Below, one piece after another: positions 35,258 to 50,200 of a DNA stretch of 64,000 bases; the stretch's first letter is position 1; the number at the start of each line of letters is the position of its first letter. Source of the stretch: Edolisoma coerulescens (Eukaryota > Chordata > Aves > Passeriformes > Campephagidae); assembly GCA_013397115.1 (NCBI GenBank), contig VWZW01000879.1:186390-250389 (forward strand), written 5' to 3'. The notes under the pieces were generated by a model. That model was not told the origin of the DNA. It did no database searches and saw nothing but the letters and a program-made list of their open reading frames with translations. Both the position numbers and the translations under genes were made by a program.

Positions 35258-38200
35258 CTGAAAGAAGCAGCAATGAATGAAGTGATGAGAAAGCACTGTC
35301 TGTTACTAACCTGTCTCACAGAGCTGCCTAATGTAACTCAATGAAACTGGAAAATAATGTCAAGTGGAAAACCTCAGGATTTATGTGGGATGGCATTAGA
35401 GATCTGGTCTCACAAAAACACTTCAATACAAAGTGTGATAGCTAATGGATGGTGAGATCTGAATTTTACATGACTTCATGCAGGGATCTCAAGGCATTTT
35501 GCAGGCAGAAAATCCGTTTTACACATCTCGCCAGAAGAGACGTGTAAGAGAGTCCTGTTGCTGTTTTTCTCATCTTGCATGGAGGAATAGACATCACAGA
35601 TTCACAGAATATGACTTGGAAGAGACCCAAAAGGATTATCAAGTCCAACTCTTAAGTGAATAGCCCATTCAGGGTCAAACCCACAACCTCGGTGTTATTA
35701 GCACCATGCTCTTAACTGACTGACCTAATCTCAGTCTGTGCCCAGTATTAGAGGGGGAGCCAGGCATCTGGGAATAGAGCTCAGGAGCTCTTATCCTGAG
35801 TGCTTTAGTACCCACATTGCTAACACTGTCAACTGGTGATCTCCCGGCAACTCTGGCCAGTGTACATTTACACGGAACTAAATGAGGAATAGTTCACAGT
35901 CATTTTGCCAGTGGTGAATTGTCACCTATCATTCAAGGTGGAAGTGAATTTTCAGTGCCACACTGTAGCAAAACCCTTGTTATCTTACAAATCCTTTTCC
36001 CCTTCATCTTGAAATTTCCCAGCTCTACAAAATCCAGCCACATTTGTAAATGTCAGTATCGTGGTACCTGTGTCCAATGCCTGGTTCCTGTTGTTTACAC
36101 AGGACTTACTTTTCTACTTTTACTACTGTGCCATCTGGGAAGAAAGTTTCCTTCAGTCCATCTCTATAGAGGCACTTCACTGTGTGATCTGGGAACATGA
36201 TTTCTTGTGTGCCATCAGGATAATGCTTTTCTGTGGAAAGAAAATATAAAAAGTCCGTCTAGTGTTCTTTCAGGTTGCTTTACACAAAGCTAAGTCAGGA
36301 TTTTTTTTCTGGACATTGTAGTGTAGGATGGAAATTATATCCACAATACTGGCAAAAGAAATTAAAGAATCACATAATCATATAATCAGAATTGGAAGAG
36401 CTACATTTACATTCCATTATTATATTTGCTTTGTAGGAGAAAACTGAGCAGTGAAGTGATGGAATATACTGAAAGTGAGATGCAAAGACAATGTGAAATG
36501 GCAAGAAGATACCCAATCTGGAGTCAGTATTCAGACCACACTTTCATAATAGAAATAAATCTGCATATACTGTTCACATTTATGAGCTCTTGCATACCTA
36601 TCTGATTATTAGGGAACTGCAGCACCTCCAGGCCATCTGGATAAGCAGTGTGAGTTGTCTGTGCATCTGCATAATAATAAATCTGGAAGGAGAGTGAGAT
36701 GATAGCAGCATGTTCACAGTATTTGCATAAGCAGACTCAACTGCAACAATGTGCTCAAAAGTAAACCATCTTTAAAAAGTCATTTGAAGGTCATTTTCTG
36801 CATCCATAAAAGTAGCTATGTTCACAGTGCTGTTCCTTCCTCTCATTCACCCTCATGGTTGTGTCTAGATGATGCTACTTTCATCTCTGTAGCGTGCAGG
36901 AGAACAGTGCAGACAGGAAAGTCGTCCTCCCACCACTTTGCTTTGGCTCTCCTCCTATTAATTAACTATTAATTTAAAATAATCCCAGTGCTGCCAAGGC
37001 CTCACTTATTTCCACTTTAGCTCACATTAACTATTTCTATTTACATAATGCCAACATGGCAGAACCCTCTGTGCTACCTACTCTACAAATGTATAAAAAC
37101 CGGTCCTTGCTTCAGATGGCTGCCCATGGCCCTTGCCTTTGTTCAGTTTCCTGCTTGGCCAGCTACACATTGTTCCTTCTTTGGCTGTTACCTTCATGCC
37201 TTTCCACTTTTGTCTTTGTAGATGAAGCAGTTTCACTGCTCAGGGTTGTTAAACCAACACCCTTCCTCATCAATTTCTCTCAGAATTGATAGATGAAGAT
37301 AAAGTAAAGAACCTTGCTGGAAAATCAGTTAATCATTTTATTTTCTTTGAAGAAAATGAGTAGTTACACACCACCCTCTGATCTGGCATGATCCTCTTTA
37401 CATCTCCATTGGTAAAGCTAATCGTTGTCATCCTTTTATCAGCACTAATCTCCTTTTTAGTACCATCTTGGAAAGTGAGGATTCGGCGTCCATCAGAAAG
37501 CACCTCTTCTACCTTCAAACACACAGAGCATCCAATGTAAATGAAGTCAAAGAAAATGAGCAGCATTGCACTGCCTTCCAATTAAATTGGAGCTTGAAGG
37601 ATGTCATGCTATATCTTTATGTTTCAGAAGTTATCTCTGCAGAACAGGCATTCTTTTTGCCTCATTTTTGTGTAAAAGAGAAATTTTCTTTTCACAAAAT
37701 GAACTTACTCGTGGCACATGTTCCAAGTTCTCACCCCACCACTTTGTTTTAATGTTAAGCAAAATAAGGTGCACAGCCCTGTGGCAATAGGCAAGATAGT
37801 CAGGTTTTTTCTTGACCAACCTTAGTTAATTATTGTCCAGACCCGTTTCACATATGCTTGTACATCTTCCACACAGGTCACTTGAGAGACACCTGGTTCT
37901 GGATTGTGTGAACTAAAATGATTGAACTTAATGTATTAATGCACATAGCTGACATGGTAGCTTAAGAACAATTTCTTTCCAAGCAACTCTGTATGGACAT
38001 TCAGTACTACAGAATTAATTTTGGCTGCATGCACAGACCTGAAAATGTGCTTGCGACTTCTTATCGACAGCAGGCAATAATGCCATTAGTATGCTCTTCT
38101 ACAAAAAATAGTCAGAGAAGACTTCATACCCAGCATAGCCTCTGGTTAATCAGTTTTCCTGGTGTTACTATAGCAGTTGGTTCTGTTCAGCATATGTCAA

Positions 38201-41200
38201 ATCCCATAATTTAATTCATTTGGTGAAGTCCAAAGAAGTAGACAACAAGAAGATGCATTACAGCTTTGTCATATGGTTCCAGTTTTATCAGAATTCCCAC
38301 AAAAAGGGAATATCTCCCAACCAAAAAAAAAAAAAAGCTATTTTCTCTCACCTTTCCATCATGATACTCTATTTTTTCCTGCACCTCTTCCTCATGCTTT
38401 CTTCTTTCTTGATGTAATGTTGACTTTCTAGATAATATTGATTTTGGAGGCTACATTATGAAAACATCAAAGTCAATGTTACATAAACAGAAATGTTTTA
38501 AAAATATATTCATTAACTTAAAACAACTGTGCAAAAAACTTACTTATTTTCACACACACAGGAAAGATTCCCTGCTTTCTGGTATTGCCTTGTATTTGCA
38601 ATGAATTTTCATATTTTATTTGTAACTAGAAATGTTGCATATTAACTGCAGTTTTCTTCAGTTTGCAAAGCAAAAGACAGCAAAACAGAAGTCCAAAAAT
38701 GAGGTGATGAAAGTGCATTCTGGCAAAGTTATGCAGTGCAAAATGGAGAGAATAAACACAGGAACAGAGAGCAGAACTATCTCTGAGTATTGGGTTACTG
38801 ATTTACGAAGAAAAGTGCTTGTATTAGCTAGAGTCACTCTTCCAAAACAAATTACATGGCTCTTAGCTGCTAGGTAATGCTCTCTGTGTAACTAAGGGCT
38901 ATTCTGGATGTTACAATTCCAGTTTACCATTACCATTAGAGCTCTTTGCAGTCTGGCACTGTAAAGGAGCCTTAACTTAAGTGACATCTGGCATGCAGCA
39001 TCCAGGGCAGTTACGAGCTAATGTTAATTACAGTTTGAAGATGCTGCGAATTTTGAATTATAGGATCCAAAGGAACAGGGAGAACTGCTCCCCACAGGGC
39101 ATGACATGCTTCAGTAAATAGCTATAAACACCATGCTCAAAGTTGCCAGATCCATCCCTAAAGCTGTGTCTGCTGCATAGCATAGGAAGTGGGAACAGAA
39201 TACTTTCTTTTTCTCGCTGTGTTTTATTTCTGTTCACAAATAGAAAGAACACAGTTGCTGCTCATGTAAGAACCAGAATCATAAGTAGCTCAAACCTTTG
39301 CTTCAGCATCCAGAGAAGCAGAACTGTCTGTAGATACTTTGTTGTCATGTGCAGATACGCCACTTCTCCTGTGTGTGGTCACAAAAGCCACTTTATTCTG
39401 AGCTCTTACCAATTTTTCTGTCCTTTTAAGAGCTTCTTCTTCCTGAGGCAAAATTAAAGTATTAACTATCAACATAAATCTATTATTGTTCAACAGTTGT
39501 GCAGAAATATATTGATGAAGACATCTAGCCTATTATTTGAAAGCCGTTGCAATATTATTTTAAAGACTGCACTTATATAATGAGTAAAGGCAAAAAAAAA
39601 AAAAAAAGCCGAGAGAGTGTTGTTCCCAAATGAATGGGAGTTAGCATGCTGTGTATGAAAACTATGACCACAGACTCACTGTAACTCTATTTTATAGAGT
39701 TACATGGCAAAATACCTCTGTTTCTTCATTGTTCTTGCAGTGTGCAATGCTGCAAGTGTCATTGCTGTGGTTATGTGAGAGGGATGTGTCTTCTGAGCTA
39801 TATGAAATGGACAAAGGTGCCCCTGTAAGAAAAATCAAAGAAAAAGGGGTCATTGAAAGCATATGAAAATTGCTGAATCACATTTCCATATGTTTCTCAG
39901 ACTTTTTAAAGATGCTAGCTCTCGAAGTCTTGCAATATATTGCTTCTTACACTGATAATGTTTGCTAACAGCTTGTCCATTCTCCCAAAGATGCTTTGTA
40001 TTAGACCAAAATGAAATGCAGTCCACAGCTATTCTCCCACCTCCTGAACCTCTGGGACAATAAACTCAGTAAGTAGGCGACAGCACAATCTGCTCTCCCT
40101 CTCTTGTAAAATATAAATTTGGCAGTACTTCTAAGAATCATAGGTGGGTTGTATTGACTCACATTCTCTATGAGTCAAGAGTTGGGAACCAGTGTCTCCA
40201 AGCCATTTGCAGACCACTTTAAGCAGGCAGGGAGTTTCCACATATCTTACCTTTTACACAGGAAGGTGAGCTGGGCTCCTTAAAACAACCACTCATATGT
40301 AAGACAGCTCCAGGTGATTTCCTACCATTATATCTTCCTCCACTAGGAGAGGGCTGATGTTCAACCTGAAGAAAAATGGAGAGGCCCTGGCCTACAGTCA
40401 TGCTTCACTTTAAGTGAAGTGATAAGGCAAGAGCATGCCATCCACTTCTCCTTCCTAGGAGTTTAGCTGTCTGTGTGTGGATATTGTACAGGTGTCTAAG
40501 CTTGGTTCAGACTGTTGTGGAGAAAGAAAAGAGGGTAGAAGAGCTGGAAGAACCCTCAGACAGGGCCAAGTCCCCCCACTTCCCCCATTCCTTCTCTTAG
40601 GACCTGCACTTCCTCTGGTCCGTGGTGGATTGCATTGCAGTAATGTCCGTGCCTGGCCGTGCACCTCACTGATCCAAATCCCAGCTCTGACCCATGGGAT
40701 GACTTCCTGTCATGACCCCAGGTCTGTCTCATCACTATGGGCTTTGAAGATTGGGATTTTGTTCTGGCCCTCCCTTCCATATCCAGCCTGCCCCCAACCC
40801 TGGCTGGGGCTGTGGGATAGGCACTGCCCTGCTGGACTCCATGAGCTGCCTCTGGTGCTCCAAGCCCCTGGCCTCCCTGGGAACCACTGACCCATGCGAT
40901 GCCCCAATGCTTGGTGCAAGTGTTCACCCCTGACCTTTTTCTGAGGCAATGGGGGCAGGTTTCAGAGCATACACCCACACTCTGGCCTGCAGGTGTCTAA
41001 ACAGCTCAATGTATGAACAGTCTCTAAGATAATTTCTGACAAATCCCAATACAGATTCTGAGTGATATCATAAAAAGAAAATAAAGGCAGTTTAAATAGG
41101 CCTTGCTACTGACTTACTTTGTCTGGTTCAAAAGGTGTCAGTCTTCCCTGGTGAGGGGTCCTCCTGCCAGTTGGTGTTGTGCTTCTACCAATGGAGCAGT

Positions 41201-44200
41201 TAGATGGTTTCTTTTCTTGACGTTCCTTTGTCACTGATCTCAAAGGATCAGCTTTTTGCACAGAGCTATTTATGCCCTAAAAGGTGTAAATACATATGTA
41301 TTAAGTTAATATAAACACATTCAAATAACATTAAAAGTCCTCCTGTAACAGGTGCATCGTTAAGTGGTTAAAACATTCAGAAAATGTTTAACTGTGTCTG
41401 AGGGCGTATCCACAGAGACACGAACAAGCACACACACACATTTTATACATAATTCTGTATTTGGGGTCTTGTTTTGCTTCCCACATTTCTCTGTGGGATC
41501 CTCTCTGACAATGATGCAAGTCAAGGGTAATCCAAGGGGCACAGTGTGAGGCCAACAGCTGCTGTCAGGCTCTCATCCCTCAGTCCCACCACCCTGCCAG
41601 CAGCAGGGAAGATGACTCTCTCTAGGTTATCACAACTGAGCTGAGCCTAGTAAAATATATTGCACAACAGTTCATTTTTACTTGCTGGATGTCCACCCTT
41701 TCTGTGTTTTGATCTTATACATCTCCATCAATCAAGGCTGACACAAGACTTATAGGACCTTAGGAGAGCTGTGAGCCACAGAAGGGAAATGAGAGAAAAA
41801 CAGTTTCAAACAAACCGTAGCAGTTATTTAGACTGGAAAGATGATGGACACTCAAAAGCACTTCTCCAATTTTTCATGGAGACCTTAGAGCAGAGCACAG
41901 AGGAAACATAAAATATTCCTGCATGATCGCCATGAGATACATGGGATTTACAGGATTTACAAAATGGCTCTCAGGCATTTGCAGTTGCCAAGAAAATATT
42001 ATATTGGTATGGGGGGAAAACTGAGGCTGTACTCCTGCCTAACCAAAACCTTGAAGGTACTGTACCTAATGTAGAATCGCCTGGAAATATGAGACAAAGG
42101 CATAGTCTCACTGCCCACATTGCTAAATTGTCCCAGAAATGGTAAGGGATTATGTCTCTGCCTATCAGAATTGATAGCAGAAGAATCTCTAATGCACTGA
42201 GCTGATGAATGACTAGGAGTGAGTACATGATGGTAAGAAACAAAGAAACAATCCAAAAAAAGTTGGAAATGGCACCAATAACTCTGATTTTGAAATGTCT
42301 TGCCCACTGAAGAGTGGCTGCTTGAGAAGATGCGTGTAAGCTATTCATGCAAAGAATATATTTGCCATCAGCTTAATTTACTCAATTACATGAGCTATTG
42401 CTCAAGGGACGTGGGACTAGCAAAGCACAAATGGGAAGACTGCACTGCTCCTTCTCTGATAACAGTGGTCAGCGTTTGACAGCTGTAAATTTTTTTCCAT
42501 GTGATCAATGAAATTTAGGGGATCTGCTGTTGCTGTGGATGGTGATGTCTTATTTGTACTAATAAATGACATTACAATTTAATATATGCTTACAAGGAAG
42601 GAGCCAAGAAAGAAATCCTATTGCAGCACCAGAAAATTGTAGGATTTTAAAAGGCTATATTTTTTCTCCAAGCATAAAATGGTTCTCGGCAGGAGAGAGG
42701 CAACTGATTTGCTCTTTCAGACAAGGTTGCTAGAAAGTACATAAATTAATAGAATTTATTTTTAAAAAGAATATCATTTATATTTTACATTTGGTGATAT
42801 TTTCTGCAGGCAGATTCTGTGGATATGCCTGAGTTCTCCAAACATAATCAGGTTTTCAAATATAAGTGAGTGGGCAAACTGTCAAAATATGCCTGGGACT
42901 TCAGCTAGAGACAAATGGTATAGAACTAAGGACCTTTAATACTATTTCTGATGAAGAGATATTAGCTCAGAAATTGCAGAGGGATAGAAGGAAAGAGCAC
43001 ATAATCCATAATTTCATTGCTAAATATCTCAGGACTGAAATTGCCAAATAATTTAAAAGAAAAGCCATTGGAGCAGTCTCACAGCAGCTCAAACCAATTT
43101 CAGCTCAGATTGCAGCAGTCCCACTCCTTTTCTTCTGTCCCCAGCCACATGTTTCCAGTCCCTCCTTTATGAGGGAGCCGCTACAGAGGGTAATTGACCT
43201 GGTCCATTGAGTAGGATCAGGCAGAAATGGACTATTTTTTTGCTGCCTAGTTAGTTTTGTGCCAGCTGGGCTCACCATCTTCAGAAAGTTCCAATAGGGT
43301 CACAGCAGCTCAAGTATTCATCAGCTTCAGCGAGAAACTAACAGGTGGCAGCATTTTTTTCCTCGTGGTTTATTATAGAAAGAATGTTGCAATTCAAGCT
43401 TTTAAAAACCTTACATAAGACTTATAAATAGAAGATAATTCATGGCAAGATGGAGCCAGAGAGAAAGAAGAAGTGTTTCCATGAATATGAGATGTATCAG
43501 CCAATTCAGTTGAGGGAGCATCCATGCAGAGCAGTGTTAGTACTCCAGCTTGTTACACACGCCTTTGTAAAAGCCTCTGATTTCATTTTTTATGCATGAC
43601 ATACACTAGCATACCTATTTTAAAAACAATAATGTCAAAGGAATCAAGACAGGCTTACATGAATCACATGGAGTCTCTGTTTTAGTTCAGAAGAATGTCA
43701 TTCTAAGAGATCATTTGAAAAATCAGAGCCACCGCTGTATCCCAGGCAACTGCTACAACTTTGCTCTGCACTTTTTAAGAAACTCAAATACTAAGCATTT
43801 GGGCTAATCAGACATGACTAGGTTCTTGATAAAGATTCTCTCAATTCCATCACTTTCATAAACAAAGCTATCAAATTATCTCAAGAAATCTTTTTACTTT
43901 TCTTCATTGGAAACGTGAATTTCCAGTAAATGAAGATCCTTGATGCAAAGGGGCTACAGGATTAGAGGAAGAAGCAGTGTCCCAGCATGAACAAGGTAGA
44001 TAATTTTTTCCAGTCTTCACTGAAGACATAAAAAAATTAATCACCAGATCAGCTAGTGACAACAAAAGAGGTGTATCTTAGTTACGAAGCTTGACTTCAT
44101 AAAAGAACAGGTAGGCGGCTCATTCTGGGTCTTTGTCATGGGAGCTAGTGAAGCACAGTTTGAATTGCCATCAGTGACACTGATCCTGCTCTTGGCAAAA

Positions 44201-47200
44201 GCAGGGATCTCTTGACATTCCTCTAGTCCTACAGATCTATGCTGTCAGGAAGGCAGTGGAGAACAGGAGGAGGTATTGTTAGTGAGTGTCCACCTAGACC
44301 ACAGGAATTCTAAAAATATGTTCTCCTGGATCTTCATGCTCAACAATAATCAGTTACATTTTCTAATGAGCTTCTGCCTCCAAGCTGTTAATACCTACAG
44401 TTCTTCATCAAATTGTCCCAGAAATCTCTCACTTGTCAATTCCCCTAAATAACAATCTCTTATTACCTTCAAATATCACAGTTTGTGTCATGCGGAGTTT
44501 GCATTCCCCCTAACAGATGAAAAACCTGAGAAAAAGCAACAAGTACTCATGGATAAAGCAGTGAAATTCAAATGCTATGAAAGTCTGTCCACATATGCAC
44601 AGACCTTCCCTGCTTCAGAGTTAGTAATTTGTCAGTAAGAACATTCAGAGGCAAGGAAATAACATGCTCAAAGATCACCAAAATCCCTTGCAAGATTAGA
44701 CAGCAAAATCCATCTAAGAAGATTGGAAGTAAACACTTTTGACCTTGGCTGAAACATTAAGAAATGCTATCAGTGTACCTTTCAGTAGAATTCCCTTCCC
44801 CTCCTCCCACTTCTGCCCCTGCCGTGCAAATGAATTCATCTTTTTTCATAGAAATAATGAAAATCTATACAGAGCTGCATGTTGGGCAGGAAACTGGCAA
44901 CTTGTTCTTGCTAATAAACTGCATTCAGAAATCAGGTTGTTTTCAGAGGATCCATATTAGTAAATATTAATAATCAATAAATATTAACAATTTTGGCCCA
45001 TCTGTTCATTCTTTCATATTCTGAAGGAATCATTAATGATTTGTAGTTAAAATGGATATTTTTCTTGTCTCACTAAAGCACAACTTGAACTGGAAAATTC
45101 CTCACCAGTTAAGTCACGTTACAGTACAGACAGAGATCATCCTTAAAAGTATTACAGGCAATCAGAATACATCTTTTTCAGAGATGCAGAACATCTCTTG
45201 GATACGGGGGTTTTTTACTCCATAAAATCATGTCTTCAAAAAAAATCTGTATCTTTAATCTGTACTGGTCATTATTCTGACTTGCTTGCCAAGTGTTTTT
45301 GTACATATCCTCAAATTCTATTAGCTTTGATGGAAATAAGTCAGATGGTAATCATTGTTTTGCCTCCTTGGTTACAGCTGATTAAACTCACCAGTCCAAG
45401 CCAGCTTTGACTTACATATGTTATACATGCATGTCTCCTTTGAATCCTAGAACCATAGAATATTTTAGGTCCAAAAGACTCTCAGATCATCAGTTCCAAC
45501 CATTAACACAGAACTGTCAAGTCCACCATTAAACCATGTCCCAAAGTGCCATGTCCACACTTTTTTGAACAGTTTCAAGGGTGATGATTCCACCACTTCC
45601 CTGTTCAGCCCATTCCAATGCCTGACAACCTGTCTGTTGCTCAGGGTTATCCCGTTCACTTTGATGTGTTCCTATGCTCAGTTTCTCAGTTTTGGATAGA
45701 AATAGTATGATAGTTCATTTTATCTATATCCAAAATTCATAATTATCCAGATCCATAGGGTCTGTGAGGGAAAGCATCCACCCGCTATCAGAAGAGCTCA
45801 AATGCAAAGAAAGCACAAGTGAGTCACCATGTTCAGATCTATCACTATGACATGGATTTGGAGCTTCTGTTTAATGTTCCATTTACCTGAGACTTCAATT
45901 CTAGAGTCAAATAATTGACAACCATCTATTCACTGTAAAGTCATTTTGTGCCATCAGATCAGATGAAGAGCATGTGTCTCTGTCAAACCTTTTAGAGTTC
46001 ACTCAGGACATCTGGGAACTAAGCCCACCAGTCTAGCTCATGCTTGTGCTGGATTCCAGTTGGACTGGATCCAGTGCTGGCTAGATGGTGAAAGCCCAGA
46101 TAGCAGCGAGCCCAAAAGTCTGCTGTCCTCAACTTCCCCCTTCTCAAAACTGTTGCTGAAGTCACAATTTTTATTGCATGTGGCTGTGTGCCATAGGAGC
46201 AAATTATCATTATCTCTTTTTATATCTGGCACAGTATGGAATTCTCTAAAGTTACTGTCTAGTGACTTTCAAAACACATGCTGTCATGTTCACTATAATG
46301 TAACAGTTGTCTCCCTTCTCAGCTGATATCTTCTACATTTTATTTCAGTCCCTATACAGGCAGAGAGCGGATTAATTTCAGTAGAGAGGATGAACTTCAG
46401 AGAGATTGTACACTTGAACACAGCACGGATTTCAACCAAATCTGAGCAAAAGTAAGAAAAGGGACTTGTAATATCCAAGGTGCCCATAATATGAAGCAAA
46501 AAATACAAAGCCAAGAGAAAGAAAAGCACAAAGAGATATTTAGATATCTATATTCTAAACAGTATGATGTGCTAGAAATGTGGTAAGCTGGCTGTGGAGA
46601 AGTCATGGACACACCAGCCAGAAACAAGCAACTCGCTTGACATACTGAGTTAACTTGTCACAACTTGTAAAAAGCTGAGTGATTTCTCCACTGTGTTGAA
46701 CTGGGAGAAGGACACTGTTACATATTGGCAAGTAAAGCCTTGAATGGCAAAAGACTAGATTTATGGTTTGCCCAGGCAAGGGGATTCCCTGTAAAATCAG
46801 CCTGTGAAGTAGCAGGTGCAACGAGCTCAGAGCAAACCTGAAAACAACAGACATTTCAGTTAGGTCTAGAAAAGGGGGAAAAAAAAGCTTTTTCTCTGCT
46901 ACTGCAAAACAAGAAGAAAATCTACAAGGAAATTTGTGTAGAATGAGAGCACAAGCAAGAAAACGTGACCATGCTTATGCACACTTTCATTTGCAGAAAT
47001 TTTGATTCAAAAGAACATTCTAAAGAACACTCTCTTAAATATGCATTTGAAACTGTGGAAAAGTGACTACTGGCAGTAGGGATGCGTACTTTACTACTCA
47101 CATCTCTAAGGAAGTGTTTTTGCAAAGATGTCTTCAGCCCCATGTGAGAGATGCTGTAGCTCTTGTGATTATCTCGCCATGAACTTTCTTCTGGTTTGGA

Positions 47201-50200
47201 TGAAGATGCTGTCCCTCGCAGAATAGCTTCTGCAACCTGGTGGAGAATTTGTTATAAATATGTAATTTTAGGTTCGACTCACAGCTAGTATAATCAAACA
47301 GCCTTCAAAGCCATCTGGCTCAAACTTAAAGCCATTTTCTTTTCATAAAAATTCTGATATTTAAACACAATGAATGAAATTCCACATGTTGTTCTGCTAG
47401 GCACTGAAAGTCCCCAGTGTCAGACAAAAAACTTTGTAGGTACCATTGTAGCATCTTCATATACAGCATCCTAGTATTACTCTCACACAACAAAAATATT
47501 CAGTGTTTTGAGTAGTAGTTCTACACCAGCAAAGCAGTAGAAATAAAACAGAAATCTGGCCAACAGCAGAAGTCAATTAGCTTTTTCTTATCCTTTCTTT
47601 TATTGGACTTTTTATGTATTTTAATTCTGTACCTGTGACTAATCTTTTTTCTTTTGACCTTCACAATCTATAAAAGGATGAGTCATACAAGCAGGCAGGT
47701 TTGGGAAAAGTAAAAATAGAGTGAAATTTAACTTCAAATTACATTTCCAATGAAACTTAAGCGTTAGTTGAAAAATCTCATAAACAAGTACATTAAAATC
47801 AAATAAAAAAGAAGAGACACAAAACTTTTTCACTCCAGTAAAGCAAAGGACAGGTTAGTTTGTGGTTTTAACACCTTTTAAAGTTACTTTACTAGAAAGT
47901 AGGTTTGAAAATTAAGGAAATGCCTAAGAGTAAATGGCCCAATTTTATTTTGTTCCAGGTTCAGCCATTCTATGGAAGTGTAGGATTCATCTCATCAGAC
48001 TATACCATCTAGGAGACAATTATTTTTTCTCATTTCCTTGACACACATAGGATGAAACTAATCCCTCAGAGCATGTATTTTTCTCCCTTGAATACACACA
48101 GGGAAATGAAATGATCCACTCAACACAAATTTCTTTTTTTTTGAATTCTAGTCTGAACTGTTTAATTTCACCAAGACTTGCTGTCTCCTGTGTAAGAAGT
48201 GGTCAACTTTAATTTCCTTTAACTCTCTTACAAGAAGTTACTCAGTTATATACTAAGGGAACAAGTAAAACCCTACAAGTACATTAAACAAGTGGAATAC
48301 TGAATAAAAAACTTACAAGAGACTATGTAAACTACCATTAAACCATTTTGATTTCCAGAGACCAGCAAAGACATTTGCATTAGTCAGCTGTATTTTCCAC
48401 CCCAATTATCCCTCCTGCTCCATCCCAGTGTAACTCCTATTCAAGAATCCAGCTTGTGCCTCTGTAAGGCAGGCCACTAATAGTGTTTCCTTCTAGAAAG
48501 TTTACGGCATAAAATAAGAACTGAAATAAGATTTAATAGAAGGTCCAACTATATTTTTTTCTAGGCTGAAGAGATGTTTTATTAAAAAGGTAAATGGCAC
48601 TATGTATATAAAGAGTAGAATTGTTTTCAGGAGGCTTTAGGTGGCTAATTTGGGCCACTGAAAGTAAAGTAAATTTACTGAAGGTAAATTAGTTATCTAA
48701 ACTCCCTTCCTAGCTAGTGGAGGGAGACATCAGACCTGACACAGGTGTCTAAGATGGGCTGGTTGTATCACCTGGTAAAGCTGCCCACCTCATGGATAAG
48801 TAAGGCTAGGTGGAAGAGGACCACACAAAGAGTGTATTTTAATGTGGCTTACTTCTGAGCTGACTTTCCCCACTTCAGGCTAAGCATGGCAGGAGGGGAA
48901 GGACAGTATTCACTCATGACAGCTCCAAATAAAAACTACTGCATTTTTCAAACAGTATTAAGCAGAAAATATCTTCCAGTACCGGGGTCTCTGATTTTCT
49001 GTCCGTGAAATTCATAGCTTTGGGGATTTTTTCTGCTTTCTGTCTCTGATGTTCTGAAACTCTGAGCTCATCTCGAAGCTCCGTGTTCTGCCTGGTCAGC
49101 AACTCAACCTGGTCTCTCAGTTTGCTGTAGGCAGCATGCCAGTAGGACTCAGTTCTCTTGAACTCCTCCTGCAGTCCAGCAATCTGCTGTTTTAGTATCT
49201 ATCAGTAAAAAAAAAAAAGTGTGCCATGTCATTGCCTCCTCTGATCTAGGCATGCCCACCTTACATACCCAGAAGCAAGCATGGAGCCTTCTGGTCTGCT
49301 TAAAGGTCCACAGTACTAAGTTATGCAATTTGAAAACATTTGAAATTATTTCAAAAATGAAAGAAAACCCCCCCAAACTATAACAAAATACTGCCTTGCC
49401 AACTCCTATATTTAAAACAAACAATTGTTAAAAAATGAGCAGAGAGAAGTCCGTGCTGAAGAATATCAGGTAATTCAAACTAACCACGCAAATAATCAGC
49501 ATTAAATGTAAATGCTTTTAAGAAAAGGAAAGAATACAAGGTATATTTTAATGACAACAATGTCAGGTAATCAGATCTTCATGTGGTGAAAAGGGCACAT
49601 GGATAGTTAGATCCTTCTTACAAACAGCAGGGGATTGCAAAGACATGATTTTCAACTGAATTGAAAATGGAAGCCATGAAATTTGGAGAGGACATTTCCA
49701 TATACATCCATCTCCATTATTTTTGCCTTCTCCCTTCTTCCCTCACCCATGCTGATGCAAACACTGAGTCCTTTTCCTTCAGGGCACTCATGCTGGATAC
49801 TGCAAACAGAAAACTGGTGGAGCTGTGCTAGAAATGTGCAGTTTGCTCTGTAGTCAAACAGTTGTCACACGCAACCCTTTCTCACTTTCCCTTCTCTTGT
49901 GTCTGCACACTTGTTTCCTGATCACATTCCTTTCTTAGCTGTGAACTGCCTGCTCTGAATTTGGCACATCCACCAGCTATTTTCAAGAGGCAGCAGACTT
50001 CAGAAGTTGGGAATTACAGAGACAAATAACCCCCAAAGTATTTTGGTTTTGTTTTGTGGAAAATTAAATTTTTGAACCTGCACTTGTCATGTTTTTCAGG
50101 TGGGAACAAACGATTAAAACAATTCTATCAAATTTCATCTCTAGAGCTAGGCATAGTCAAGAAACACAATTATTCCCAAGCATAAATTCTAATTCTTTTT

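Noticed and set aside
36366..36400. Possible decayed CR1 tail (AATCACATAATCATATAATCAG)
   Set aside because: Too short and diverged to separate from AT-rich chance.
40477..40978. 137- and 140-codon open frames inside the GC-rich insert
   Set aside because: They overlap on opposite strands and reflect high GC with few stops; no domain is recognisable. The insert itself is reported, but not as a gene.
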